DNA of 6,220 nucleotides from Clostridia bacterium (GTDB lineage Bacteria; Bacillota; Clostridia; Oscillospirales; CAG-382). The position numbers and the translations under genes are program-made. The notes beneath the pieces are model-generated. The model did not search any database, was not told where the DNA came from, and was given only the letters and a program-made list of their open reading frames with translations. The stretch covers positions 1 through 6,220 of the forward strand of contig JAFYOG010000037.1 of the NCBI GenBank assembly GCA_017560285.1, read 5' to 3'. Below are positions 1-4,449 of this stretch, piece by piece. Each line of letters opens with the position of its first letter. Within the stretch, counting starts at the first letter, position 1.

Positions 1-163
1 ACGCGCCGTAAATACCGTTGATGCTATGACCGCATCTATCGAAGAAATCCCTTACAGCGTGCTTCACAAGGTTACTTCCCGCATTACCAACGAGGTAAAC
101 GGCATTAACCGCGTGCTTTACGACCTCACTCCCAAGCCCTCTGGCACAATAGAGTGGGAATAA
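1..163 (+). CDS. guaA: GMP synthase (glutamine-hydrolysing), C-terminal end
   Basis: This is the 3' end of guaA, cut by the left edge of the window; the frame runs from base 2 and 53 codons remain before TAA at 161-163. GuaA makes GMP from XMP, ATP and glutamine in the cytoplasm, the last step of guanine nucleotide synthesis. The visible part belongs to the C-terminal dimerisation domain. It carries the family's closing signature: RAVNTVDAMTA at the start, SRITNEVNGINRVLYDLT in the middle and the terminal PKPSGTIEWE. In most homologues the last motif is KPPGTIEWE or KPPATIEWE, so the Ser is a mild variant. Base composition is clearly less AT-rich than the genes that follow. The 3' end of guaA is a known integration site for genomic islands, which matters for the DNA downstream. 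Identification is very secure. Confidence 0.96.
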   Translation, partial: RAVNTVDAMTASIEEIPYSVLHKVTSRITNEVNGINRVLYDLTPKPSGTIEWE

Positions 164-181
164 TACAAACTGGCTTACAAG

Positions 182-218
182 TGCCCGGAAACCCTTGGAA
201 ACAAAGGGCTTTCGGGCA
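182..218 (+). terminator. Hairpin downstream of guaA, terminator-like
   Basis: TGCCCG (182-187) pairs with CGGGCA (213-218), and an inner CCCTT/AAGGG stem continues the hairpin across a small internal loop. It lies 18 nt after the guaA stop, the right place for a terminator. The following bases (GTACATTTATTA) lack a real T run, so it may terminate weakly and let guaA transcripts read into the gene at 241, for which no clear promoter is visible. Confidence 0.5.
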
Positions 219-240
219 GTACATTTATTAGGAGATTAAA

Positions 241-876
241 ATGGCAAAATATTTTTGTGGTTTGTGCGGAAATAAACTTGGACTTATGGAAAATTACTCA
301 TGGTTGGATGACGATACGATTCTTTGTTATGAGTGTACGTGTTTTAACAAAAAGGTTTTGGTCAGCATGAACGCGGAAGACTCCTTTAAAGCGATTTTAG
401 AAGAGTTTAAAGAACGCTTTCCCGAGCATGAACATGCGAGATTTATAGAACATTGGCATGACATTTACGATGAAAAACAAAATGATAGTTTGAGCGCAGA
501 AGAAAAGGAACAAAGAAGAAAGCAACGAGAGGAAGAACGAAAGCAACAAGAAGAACAAAGACAGCAGTACGAATACAATCTAAAAATAGAAAATCTAACC
601 AAAATGGGGCTCGACGGCTATTATGAATATAAAGTTATAAGTTTGTTGGATGAAAGCGGATTTTTCAAAAAGAAATCGGGTTCTGTAGATACAACTGCAA
701 TGACAGAAACACTTAACCAATTAGGAATTGAAGGGTGGCATCTTGTAACAGCGTATTCAAACGAACTGGGCAAAAACGCCATGTCAGGCGGCGTTGGTGG
801 TGCGATGTTAGGTACGAATTCGACTGTCGATGAAAATATTTTGATTTTTGAAAGATTTGTTAGAATTAATAGATAA
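241..876 (+). CDS. Zinc-ribbon / coiled-coil / DUF4177-like protein
   Basis: A 211-aa soluble protein in three parts. Residues 4-34 hold a CxxC...CxxC pair (C6, C9, C29, C32) in a context (FCGLCGNKLGL...DDTILCYEC) resembling the small zinc-binding DUF4428-type module. Residues 83-112 are an almost uninterrupted run of Glu, Gln, Arg and Lys, probably a coiled coil. Residues 127-209 resemble DUF4177: YYEYKV opens it, LGIEGWHLV (162-169) is the hallmark LN..G.eGWeLV motif, and FERF closes it. No signal peptide or membrane segment is present, so it is probably cytoplasmic. The start has GGAG at 231-234 with 6-nt spacing. Codon use is more AT-rich than in guaA, suggesting acquired DNA. The function of DUF4177 proteins is not known; the zinc site suggests nucleic-acid or protein binding, which is inference. 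The ORF is sound; the domain names come from pattern recognition only. Confidence 0.85.
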   Translation: MAKYFCGLCGNKLGLMENYSWLDDDTILCYECTCFNKKVLVSMNAEDSFKAILEEFKERFPEHEHARFIEHWHDIYDEKQNDSLSAEEKEQRRKQREEERKQQEEQRQQYEYNLKIENLTKMGLDGYYEYKVISLLDESGFFKKKSGSVDTTAMTETLNQLGIEGWHLVTAYSNELGKNAMSGGVGGAMLGTNSTVDENILIFERFVRINR

Positions 877-977
877 CAAACCTATCTGATACAGCAGACC
901 GACACCATTCCGCAAGCGATTTTGCAACTTTTTCTGCAACAAAAATTTTGATAAATAAAATAATGGGTAGAAAATCG

Positions 978-1005
978 GTGTCAAAATCGCCTTTTAGAAT
1001 ATAAT
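978..1005 (+). promoter_or_regulatory. Putative sigma-A promoter for the gene at 1112
   Basis: A perfect TATAAT (-10) lies at 1000-1005, preceded after 16 bp by GTGTCA (978-983), four of six bases matching TTGACA. Transcription would start near 1012, leaving a leader of about 100 nt. That leader contains a 7-bp inverted repeat, ATTCCTA (1031-1037) and TAGGAAT (1046-1052), with no T run after it. Confidence 0.45.
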
Positions 1006-1097
1006 TTAGGGCATAAATAAGCCAAAGAAGATTCCTAAAAAAGAGTAGGAATAACAAGCACAACTCTCAAAACTTAATTACTAAAAACACCAAACCC

Positions 1098-1103
1098 AAG
1101 GAG
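1098..1103 (+). promoter_or_regulatory. Shine-Dalgarno that decides the start at 1112
   Basis: AAGGAG at 1098-1103 is only 2 nt before the ATG at 1106 but 8 nt before the ATG at 1112. The second spacing is workable for initiation, so the start should be moved to 1112. Confidence 0.75.
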
Positions 1104-1111
1104 AAATGATT

Positions 1112-1480
1112 ATGCGTAGTAAAAATAGGTATTCTTACAGTTTTTCGGGAAACGAGATTGCGCTTGATGAAGCCCATGAGTTACCAATAAGTTTTTATTC
1201 TTTATTGCAAAAATGGAAAATTCAAGCAGAGGAAAAAGCGGAATCGGGAGATGTTAAGTGGTATTCCAAAAGCGTATCTATAGACTTCACATATCAAGAG
1301 AAATGCTACCGCCTCATCGCCGAAGATTTTTTTGACGAAGAAAAAGTTGATAAAATGAACTCGGGCAAGTTACACTGCGGATATTATCATGCAGTTATTG
1401 AATCGCTTCAAGCAACCATAAAAAAAGACCTGCAGGAAATGGGCGCAACAGATATCTGCTGTTATGGTTATTTGGACTAA
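1112..1480 (+). CDS. Hypothetical protein, 122 aa
   Basis: I do not recognise this protein. From the Shine-Dalgarno position the start is the ATG at 1112 rather than 1106, giving 122 residues beginning MRSKNRYSYSFSG. It is small, soluble, acidic and rich in Lys, Glu and aromatic residues, with no signal peptide and no membrane segment. A beta-rich middle (KWYSKSVSIDFTYQEKCYRL) is followed by a helical stretch (YHAVIESLQATIKKDLQEM) and a short tail DICCYGYLD with a Cys pair. It stands alone behind its own promoter-like sequence, 235 nt after the zinc-ribbon gene and on the same strand. Its composition matches that neighbour, so both may have arrived together. No catalytic motif is evident. Immunity-type or other accessory roles are possible for a protein of this size in an accessory region, but nothing in the sequence shows this. 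Confidence 0.75.
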   Translation: MRSKNRYSYSFSGNEIALDEAHELPISFYSLLQKWKIQAEEKAESGDVKWYSKSVSIDFTYQEKCYRLIAEDFFDEEKVDKMNSGKLHCGYYHAVIESLQATIKKDLQEMGATDICCYGYLD

Positions 1481-1517
1481 TTCATTATGAGAAACTGTCA
1501 CTTGTCGCTCGATATTA

Positions 1518-1536
1518 TTGATACCTTTTTGATACC
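1518..1536 (+). repeat. Two TTGATACC direct repeats, 11-bp period
   Basis: TTGATACC occurs at 1518-1525 and 1529-1536, 11 bp apart, so both copies face the same side of the helix. Read on the other strand they are GGTATCAA repeats. Short phased direct repeats of this sort sit next to the ends of tyrosine-recombinase elements as arm-type integrase binding sites. Here no integrase gene is present, so the assignment is inference from pattern and place. Confidence 0.4.
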
Positions 1537-1565
1537 GTTTTTTCGTAGACTCCATAGACAAAGCG

Positions 1566-1597
1566 AAAAAAGGCGTTCAAATCCCACGAAAAACGCC
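1566..1597 (-). terminator. Terminator-like hairpin on the minus strand
   Basis: On the - strand GGCGTT (1597-1592) pairs with AACGCC (1577-1572) around a 14-nt loop and is followed directly by six T (1571-1566). On the + strand no T run follows. No - strand gene ends just before it, so it may be a leftover from a lost gene or mark an element boundary. Confidence 0.4.
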
Positions 1598-1626
1598 ATA
1601 AAATAAGGCCGATAAAAGCCTTGTAG

Positions 1627-1643
1627 TAGAGCTGGAACAATAC
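1627..1643 (+). other. Degenerate copy of the guaA 3' end (possible att core)
   Basis: TAGAGCTGGAACAATAC at 1627-1643 matches TAGAGTGGGAATAATAC, the guaA stop region at 150-166, at 14 of 17 positions and in the same orientation. If real, it is the distal attachment core of an element inserted at the guaA 3' end. A match this short could also be chance. Confidence 0.3.
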
Positions 1644-1652
1644 GCTTGTTCT

Positions 1653-1697
1653 CATACAAATCCGGTTTTCCTCAAACATACAAAATCCGGTTTTCTC
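1653..1697 (+). repeat. Two-copy near-palindromic repeat, 24-bp period
   Basis: CATACAAATCCGGTTTTCCTC (1653-1673) recurs as CATACAAAATCCGGTTTTCTC (1677-1697), differing only near the A run and the end. Each contains a nearly symmetric AAA-TCCGG-TTTT core, so each could be a protein-binding half or full site. No promoter is evident nearby. Confidence 0.5.
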
Positions 1698-1724
1698 TGG
1701 GTTTTAAAAAAGAGTAACAGAATT

Positions 1725-1758
1725 ACAGTCTTATCAGAAATGGTAGGACTGTTTTTTT
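1725..1758 (+). terminator. Rho-independent terminator
   Basis: ACAGTCTTATC (1725-1735) pairs with GGTAGGACTGT (1742-1752), 11 bp including two G-T pairs, around a 6-nt loop and followed by seven T. It reads on the + strand but lies 245 nt after the nearest + strand stop codon, so it probably ends a transcript whose gene is not visible. Confidence 0.75.
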
Positions 1759-1894
1759 ATTTTCAAAATCGGGTTGAAAGTGCTTGATTTTATTGGGATT
1801 TATGGTTGGCTTATCGAGAAATATGGATGACGAAATCGGGATACATGGATGGTAAAACGAGTGTATTGGTTAGAAAAATTGTGGAGGTTAAAGA

Positions 1895-1951
1895 ATGAAC
1901 AAATTTGTCCTAAAGAGGATGAGTGAGTTCGTTCCATTACAGAAAAGTTAA
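1895..1951 (+). CDS. Possible 18-aa small protein or gene remnant
   Basis: The sequence GGAGG (1884-1888) lies 6 nt before an ATG at 1895, which opens 18 codons (MNKFVLKRMSEFVPLQKS) ending in TAA at 1949-1951. A strong terminator begins 12 nt later. The ATG overlaps, as ATGA, the TGA (1896-1898) of an upstream open frame. That frame has an ATG at 1845 (MDGKTSVLVRKIVEVKE) and stays open back to about 1788. The pair could be a translationally coupled micro-ORF unit, or the two halves of a shortened, frameshifted gene tail. The peptide is basic and has no membrane segment. I do not recognise it. The ribosome binding site and terminator favour real expression, but the length makes chance possible. 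Confidence 0.3.
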   Translation: MNKFVLKRMSEFVPLQKS

Positions 1952-1963
1952 TATAAAAACCCA

Positions 1964-2005
1964 AAAACGCCTGAAAGCACAAGGTTTTTAGGCGTTTTAT
2001 TTTTG
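1964..2005 (+). terminator. Strong rho-independent terminator
   Basis: AAAACGCCT (1964-1972) pairs with AGGCGTTTT (1990-1998), extended by G-T and AAA/TTT pairs, and is followed by ATTTTTG. It closes the micro-ORF unit ending at 1951. Confidence 0.75.
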
Positions 2006-2087
2006 TTTTGACCACAGATCGACCCCGCGTTTTTTCACCTAATTTGTATTTTATTCGTCGAGAAAAATTTAAAATAAGGGGAAATTT

Positions 2088-2136
2088 AAAAGAGAGATAA
2101 CGATGCCGCAGCATTGTATATCTCTCTTTTTTCTTT
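2088..2136 (+). terminator. Long hairpin terminator, possibly bidirectional
   Basis: AAAAGAGAGATA (2088-2099) pairs perfectly with TATCTCTCTTTT (2119-2130). The stem continues through CGATGC/GCATTG around a CGCA tetraloop, with one bulged A. TTCTTT follows on the + strand. On the - strand the stem ends in TTTT and runs into AAATTT, so it may also work in that direction. No gene ends immediately before it on the + strand. Confidence 0.7.
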
Positions 2137-2195
2137 ATTGCCTACTATTGCTATAGAAAAACGTATGCTACTATGGCAATGTAGCCTTATGTATT

Positions 2196-2249
2196 TTTTA
2201 GGTAGTTGATTTAAGGGGCTAAATCGATTTATTAAATTAGATTTAGTCC
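2196..2249 (-). repeat. Dispersed hairpin repeat, copy A
   Basis: The first 30 nt (2196-2225, TTTTAGGTAGTTGATTTAAG then GGGCTAAATC) are identical to 3085-3114. After a short variable loop, ATTAAATTAGATTTAGTCC (2231-2249) is identical to 3121-3139. The copy lies about 44 nt beyond the stop of the lipoprotein gene at 2293-2946, the same relative place as copy B has to its own gene. Confidence 0.85.
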
Positions 2250-2256
2250 CTTTTTT
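2213..2256 (+). terminator. Hairpin of repeat copy A
   Basis: GGGGCTAAATC (2215-2225) pairs with GATTTAGTCCC (2240-2250), 11 bp with one G-T pair and two flanking A-T pairs, followed by six T on the + strand. On the - strand, where the neighbouring gene ends, the bases after the stem are TTAAATCAAC, a poor T run. It is therefore a good + strand terminator and a weaker 3' hairpin for the - strand gene. Confidence 0.65.
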
Positions 2257-2292
2257 AATGAAAATCAATTATTTAGCATAATGTGTACGCTA

Positions 2293-2946
2293 TTAGTGTA
2301 TCAATTTACAATCAACATAATTTATATTTACTGTAGCTGAATACGGTTCGGATGCATAGGCAGCGGTAAATTTAATTAACACATCTTTTTCGTCATCATT
2401 TTTAGGCATGTAGCTAATGTATTTGCCATTTTCGTATTCTACAAACGGATAATACATTTCATATACAACGTCATCAATACAAAAATCCGTTTGTTTTATA
2501 TACTCCAAATCATACGAAGGCCAAAAATCGTCATCCATATATACGCGTATATCAACATCGGTATATAAAAGGCGGTCAATATCCGATACGCCAAGCACAA
2601 TTTGTCCATTTGAATCTACTATAGAAGCATTATACGAGTTTTCTAATAATTCCCATTCGTTTTCATATAAAGGAATGCGATTATTTATGCAATACCTATA
2701 TGAATTTTCAAATTGTTGCTTAGATACAATGCTGTAATCAAAAGCCTTTAACCTACTTTCGAATTTAGATATATCATCAGCAGATTCGAATTCGACAGTA
2801 ATGTTTGTTTGGTAAGTGAACAGGTTTTGTATCCCATTATCAAAATGCTCATCATAGATTTTATATAGCACCTCTTCGGAACAAGAACTTAAGAACACAA
2901 AACAAATAATTAAAATAACCAAAAAGATTTGTTTGAATGTTTTCAT
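2293..2946 (-). CDS. Orphan lipoprotein, 217 aa
   Basis: A secreted, membrane-anchored protein of unknown function. The N terminus is a classic lipoprotein signal: a Lys-containing start (MKTFKQ), a hydrophobic stretch at residues 7-19, and the lipobox LSSC with the lipidated Cys at residue 22. Prolipoprotein diacylglyceryl transferase and signal peptidase II would process it. The mature part is acidic and rich in Tyr, Asp and Glu. It has predicted beta segments (NITVEFESADDISKFESRL, ATVNINYVDCKLI) and two further Cys residues in the middle (C86 region and FCIDDVV). I recognise no enzyme motif. The start is supported by AAGGAG (plus-strand 2955-2960) 8 nt upstream. It has no obvious promoter of its own and is separated by 225 nt and repeat copy B from the next upstream - strand gene. 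The AT-rich composition matches the accessory zone. Confidence 0.88.
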   Translation of the reverse strand: MKTFKQIFLVILIICFVFLSSCSEEVLYKIYDEHFDNGIQNLFTYQTNITVEFESADDISKFESRLKAFDYSIVSKQQFENSYRYCINNRIPLYENEWELLENSYNASIVDSNGQIVLGVSDIDRLLYTDVDIRVYMDDDFWPSYDLEYIKQTDFCIDDVVYEMYYPFVEYENGKYISYMPKNDDEKDVLIKFTAAYASEPYSATVNINYVDCKLIH

Positions 2947-2959
2947 AAATTAATCTCCT

Positions 2960-3112
2960 TTAAGGGTATAGTATTGATGAACGTGTGATTCTTTCTTTCG
3001 AATCCACAGTTGAGCACTTTAATAACAAAACGTGGTGCAATTCATACTCCTCGGTGGTGCTATATCGTTCTATATCAGATTCTATTTTAGGTAGTTGATT
3101 TAAGGGGCTAAA
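2960..3112 (-). pseudogene. Startless open frame of 50 codons, possible gene remnant
   Basis: On the - strand a frame stays open from 3112 to the TAA at 2962-2960, just before the ribosome binding site of the lipoprotein gene. It reads FSPLNQLPKIESDIERY, then STTEEYELHHVLLLKCSTVD, then SKERITRSSILYP. There is no ATG with a ribosome binding site, and the first part lies inside repeat copy B. It looks more protein-like than most leader DNA here, so it may be the tail of a lost gene, but a chance open frame remains possible. Confidence 0.2.
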
Positions 3113-3139
3113 TCAAACGTATTAAATTAGATTTAGTCC
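3085..3139 (-). repeat. Dispersed hairpin repeat, copy B
   Basis: This is the second copy of the repeat at 2196-2249, in the same orientation 889 bp away, with 30 nt and 19 nt identical blocks around a variable 5-6 nt loop segment. It begins about 30 nt after the stop of the lipoprotein gene at 3172-3708. Confidence 0.85.
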
Positions 3140-3147
3140 TTTTGTTT
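3102..3147 (+). terminator. Hairpin of repeat copy B
   Basis: GGGGCTAAATC (3104-3114) pairs with GATTTAGTCCT (3130-3140), now with two G-T pairs, and is followed by TTTGTTTT on the + strand. The changed bases keep pairing as wobble, suggesting that the fold rather than the exact sequence is retained. It probably forms the 3' end of the - strand transcript from 3708. Confidence 0.6.
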
Positions 3148-3171
3148 TAACTAATGCGAACAGATCATAAT

Positions 3172-3708
3172 TTAATTATTATCGTAAATGTATTGAATAT
3201 AACTCAACTCAAAAGCTATACTGCGGTATTTATCGTTAATGTTCTGTTTTAACTCCACCGATGTATAAGAACCATAAAACTCCAAATCTCGCATTATATC
3301 TTCTGACAGCATATTTTCGATCAGCGCAAACGCTTTCGCAGCCTCCACATACTGTTGTAATTTTGTATATGTATCTTGAGGAATATGAGCTTTTAAATAG
3401 TTTAATTTGTCCTCGATTTCATCTTCCCATTTTTGGGCAATTGTTTCTTCGCATTCAAGCATTTCGGAAGTAGTATTAGAAATCGGTCGATTTTCCGCGC
3501 TCCATTTTTCGATATGATTTTGTAACAACACCCCGTATAATTCGTCAGATACCAAGCAAGAATAACAATCAATATCATAACCATATTTTTCGATAAATAA
3601 TTCTCGGTTTGTTTTAACAGTATCCAACTCGTCGGTATTATTCTCACAGGCAACCAGAATAAATACTGAAATAATCATAAATATAAAGGCAGCTAGTTTA
3701 GCTTTCAT
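3172..3708 (-). CDS. Lipoprotein, 178 aa, possibly LprI/DUF1311-like
   Basis: The frame is open from 3744, but GGAGG (plus-strand 3715-3719) lies 6 nt before the ATG at 3708, so translation most likely starts there (MKAKLAAFIF). This places a normal lipoprotein signal at the N terminus: hydrophobic residues 5-19 and lipobox LVAC with Cys at 21. The mature protein is mostly helical and acidic. Its second half has features reminiscent of DUF1311 (LprI-like, lysozyme-inhibitor-related) domains: a Trp-Glu-containing helix (QKWEDEIEDKLNYL, around 92-105), a spacer helix, then a Gly-Ser turn and a last helix with Arg and Leu (YGSYTSVELK to RSIAFEL, 145-168). That likeness is weak and needs a profile search. 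It sits 72 nt after the acyltransferase with no terminator between, so both are probably co-transcribed; repeat copy B follows. Confidence 0.85.
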   Translation of the reverse strand: MKAKLAAFIFMIISVFILVACENNTDELDTVKTNRELFIEKYGYDIDCYSCLVSDELYGVLLQNHIEKWSAENRPISNTTSEMLECEETIAQKWEDEIEDKLNYLKAHIPQDTYTKLQQYVEAAKAFALIENMLSEDIMRDLEFYGSYTSVELKQNINDKYRSIAFELSYIQYIYDNN

Positions 3709-3714
3709 AATAAA

Positions 3715-3719
3715 CCTCC
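3715..3719 (-). promoter_or_regulatory. Shine-Dalgarno that decides the start at 3708
   Basis: GGAGG on the - strand lies 6 nt before the ATG at 3708 and inside the longer reading frame from 3744. That longer frame would add 12 residues ahead of the signal peptide and has no ribosome binding site. The shorter start is preferred. Confidence 0.8.
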
Positions 3720-3780
3720 AAATCCATAACAAAACATATCGCATTCAGCTTTTCTTCTGTTATAATTATGTAATTCTATT

Positions 3781-4326
3781 TCAGTCTTTTGCGGTTTCGA
3801 TTATTCGTCCCGCGCTGCCAACAACCGTTACGTTGGGTGGAACGTCTTTTACAACGACAGCCCCTGCACCGATTTTGGCATTGTCGCCGATACGAATACC
3901 TCCGACTATGATAGCACCTGCAAAAATTTGGACATTATCTCCTATTATCGGCGTATTAATTCCGTTGATGGTTTTGCCTCTGCCGATAGTAACGTTTTGA
4001 TAAATAGCGCAATTTTTACCCATAGAATAACAATTTACAACTGTAGCATGACCGTGATATATTTTCACTCCGCCACCTATTGTAGTAGATGCACCTATCT
4101 CAAAATCTTCTTTAGGGGGATAGGTAATTCGAACAATGTAATAGCGGATAGAATTCTTTAGTCCGATACGCATTAACAACAATCTTCTAAAAATCTTATT
4201 ATTTAGCAACTTTGAATGCAGTTGAAACCAGCCCTGATTCGGGTTTAAATCCATTTTTATTTTTTCTTTTGTTTCTTTATCAAGCGTAGTATAAACCAAC
4301 AACGCCAGGATGGAACGCCAAAGCAT
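3781..4326 (-). CDS. Hexapeptide-repeat (CysE-like) acyltransferase
   Basis: A left-handed beta-helix acyltransferase of the serine-acetyltransferase-like group. It would transfer an acetyl or related group from acyl-CoA to a hydroxyl; the acceptor is unknown. A helical N-terminal part (1-70) with DLNPNQGWFQLHSKL is followed by the hexapeptide coil from residue 76 (IGASTTIGGGVKI). The active-site segment YHGHATVVN (H91, H93) sits where CysE has its catalytic His. Further turns follow: MGKNCAIYQNVTIG, IIGDNVQIFAGAIIVGG, IGDNAKIGAGAVVVKDVPPN. Length is typical of polysaccharide-locus members, though no such locus is visible. The start is doubtful: the ATG at 4326 has no ribosome binding site. 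The ATG at 4349 lies better after the promoter but is one base out of frame across an A6 run. With seven A it would read MKKIIDIFMLWRSI into this protein. The gene may thus be frameshifted or rescued by slippage. Confidence 0.85.
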   Translation of the reverse strand: MLWRSILALLVYTTLDKETKEKIKMDLNPNQGWFQLHSKLLNNKIFRRLLLMRIGLKNSIRYYIVRITYPPKEDFEIGASTTIGGGVKIYHGHATVVNCYSMGKNCAIYQNVTIGRGKTINGINTPIIGDNVQIFAGAIIVGGIRIGDNAKIGAGAVVVKDVPPNVTVVGSAGRIIETAKD

Positions 4327-4340
4327 AAAGATGTCTATAA

Positions 4341-4349
4341 TTTTTTCAT
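4341..4349 (-). other. Alternative start with A6 run (frameshift or slippage site)
   Basis: On the - strand ATG (4349-4347) is followed by six A (4346-4341), then TTATAG, giving a dead four-codon ORF (MKKL). One more A would fuse it in frame with the acyltransferase as MKKIIDIFMLWRSI, a natural-looking N terminus. A GTGAG lies 7 nt before this ATG as a weak ribosome binding site. Confidence 0.5.
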
Positions 4350-4392
4350 TTTTATACTCACTGTATAGATGTTTTTGTTTCTCTTTTAAATG

Positions 4393-4421
4393 ATTATATC
4401 ATAAACATTTTTTGCTGTCAA
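4393..4421 (-). promoter_or_regulatory. Consensus sigma-A promoter for the acyltransferase
   Basis: On the - strand TTGACA (4421-4416) and TATAAT (4398-4393) are both perfect and separated by exactly 17 bp. Transcription would start near 4386, giving a leader of about 37 nt to the ATG at 4349 or 60 nt to that at 4326. This is the strongest promoter in the window. Confidence 0.85.
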
Positions 4422-4449
4422 TTTTTTATAACAACGGTCGCGGTTTCGG

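Larger units (their letters stand above)
1481..2292. other. Gene-poor interval of about 810 bp
   Basis: No conventional gene is found on either strand. The interval holds phased TTGATACC repeats, a degenerate guaA-end sequence, a two-copy 24-bp-period repeat, micro-ORFs, several hairpin terminators and repeat copy A, each listed separately. ORFs called here on the - strand have no ribosome binding site and unlikely translations. The appearance is that of decayed or rearranged accessory DNA. Confidence 0.6.

Noticed and set aside
866..1063. 65-codon - strand ORF between the two + strand genes
   Set aside because: It starts with TTG, has no convincing ribosome binding site, overlaps the end of the gene at 241, and has an unlikely translation.
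1575..1584. GTTCAAATCC, identical to a tRNA T-loop consensus
   Set aside because: The bases around it cannot form the 5-bp T stem and no acceptor, D or anticodon arms are found, so it is not a tRNA; a trace of a tRNA-derived att site cannot be shown.
1370..2268. Three - strand ORFs (1370-1561, 1800-2114, 2086-2268)
   Set aside because: No ribosome binding sites; they run through hairpins and terminators, and the first overlaps a supported + strand gene.
2196..3139. Integron-like attC sites behind the lipoprotein genes
   Set aside because: The one-gene-plus-hairpin layout is suggestive, but no GTTRRRY/RYYYAAC core pair is present and no integron integrase is in the window.
2196..3139. CRISPR array from the two repeat copies
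   Set aside because: Only two copies, 889 bp apart with genes between, and no regular spacers or cas genes.
3261..4161. ORFs at 3261-3473 (+), 3402-3653 (-) and 3928-4161 (+)
   Set aside because: They are shadow frames of the lipoprotein and acyltransferase genes, which have better start sites and recognisable motifs.
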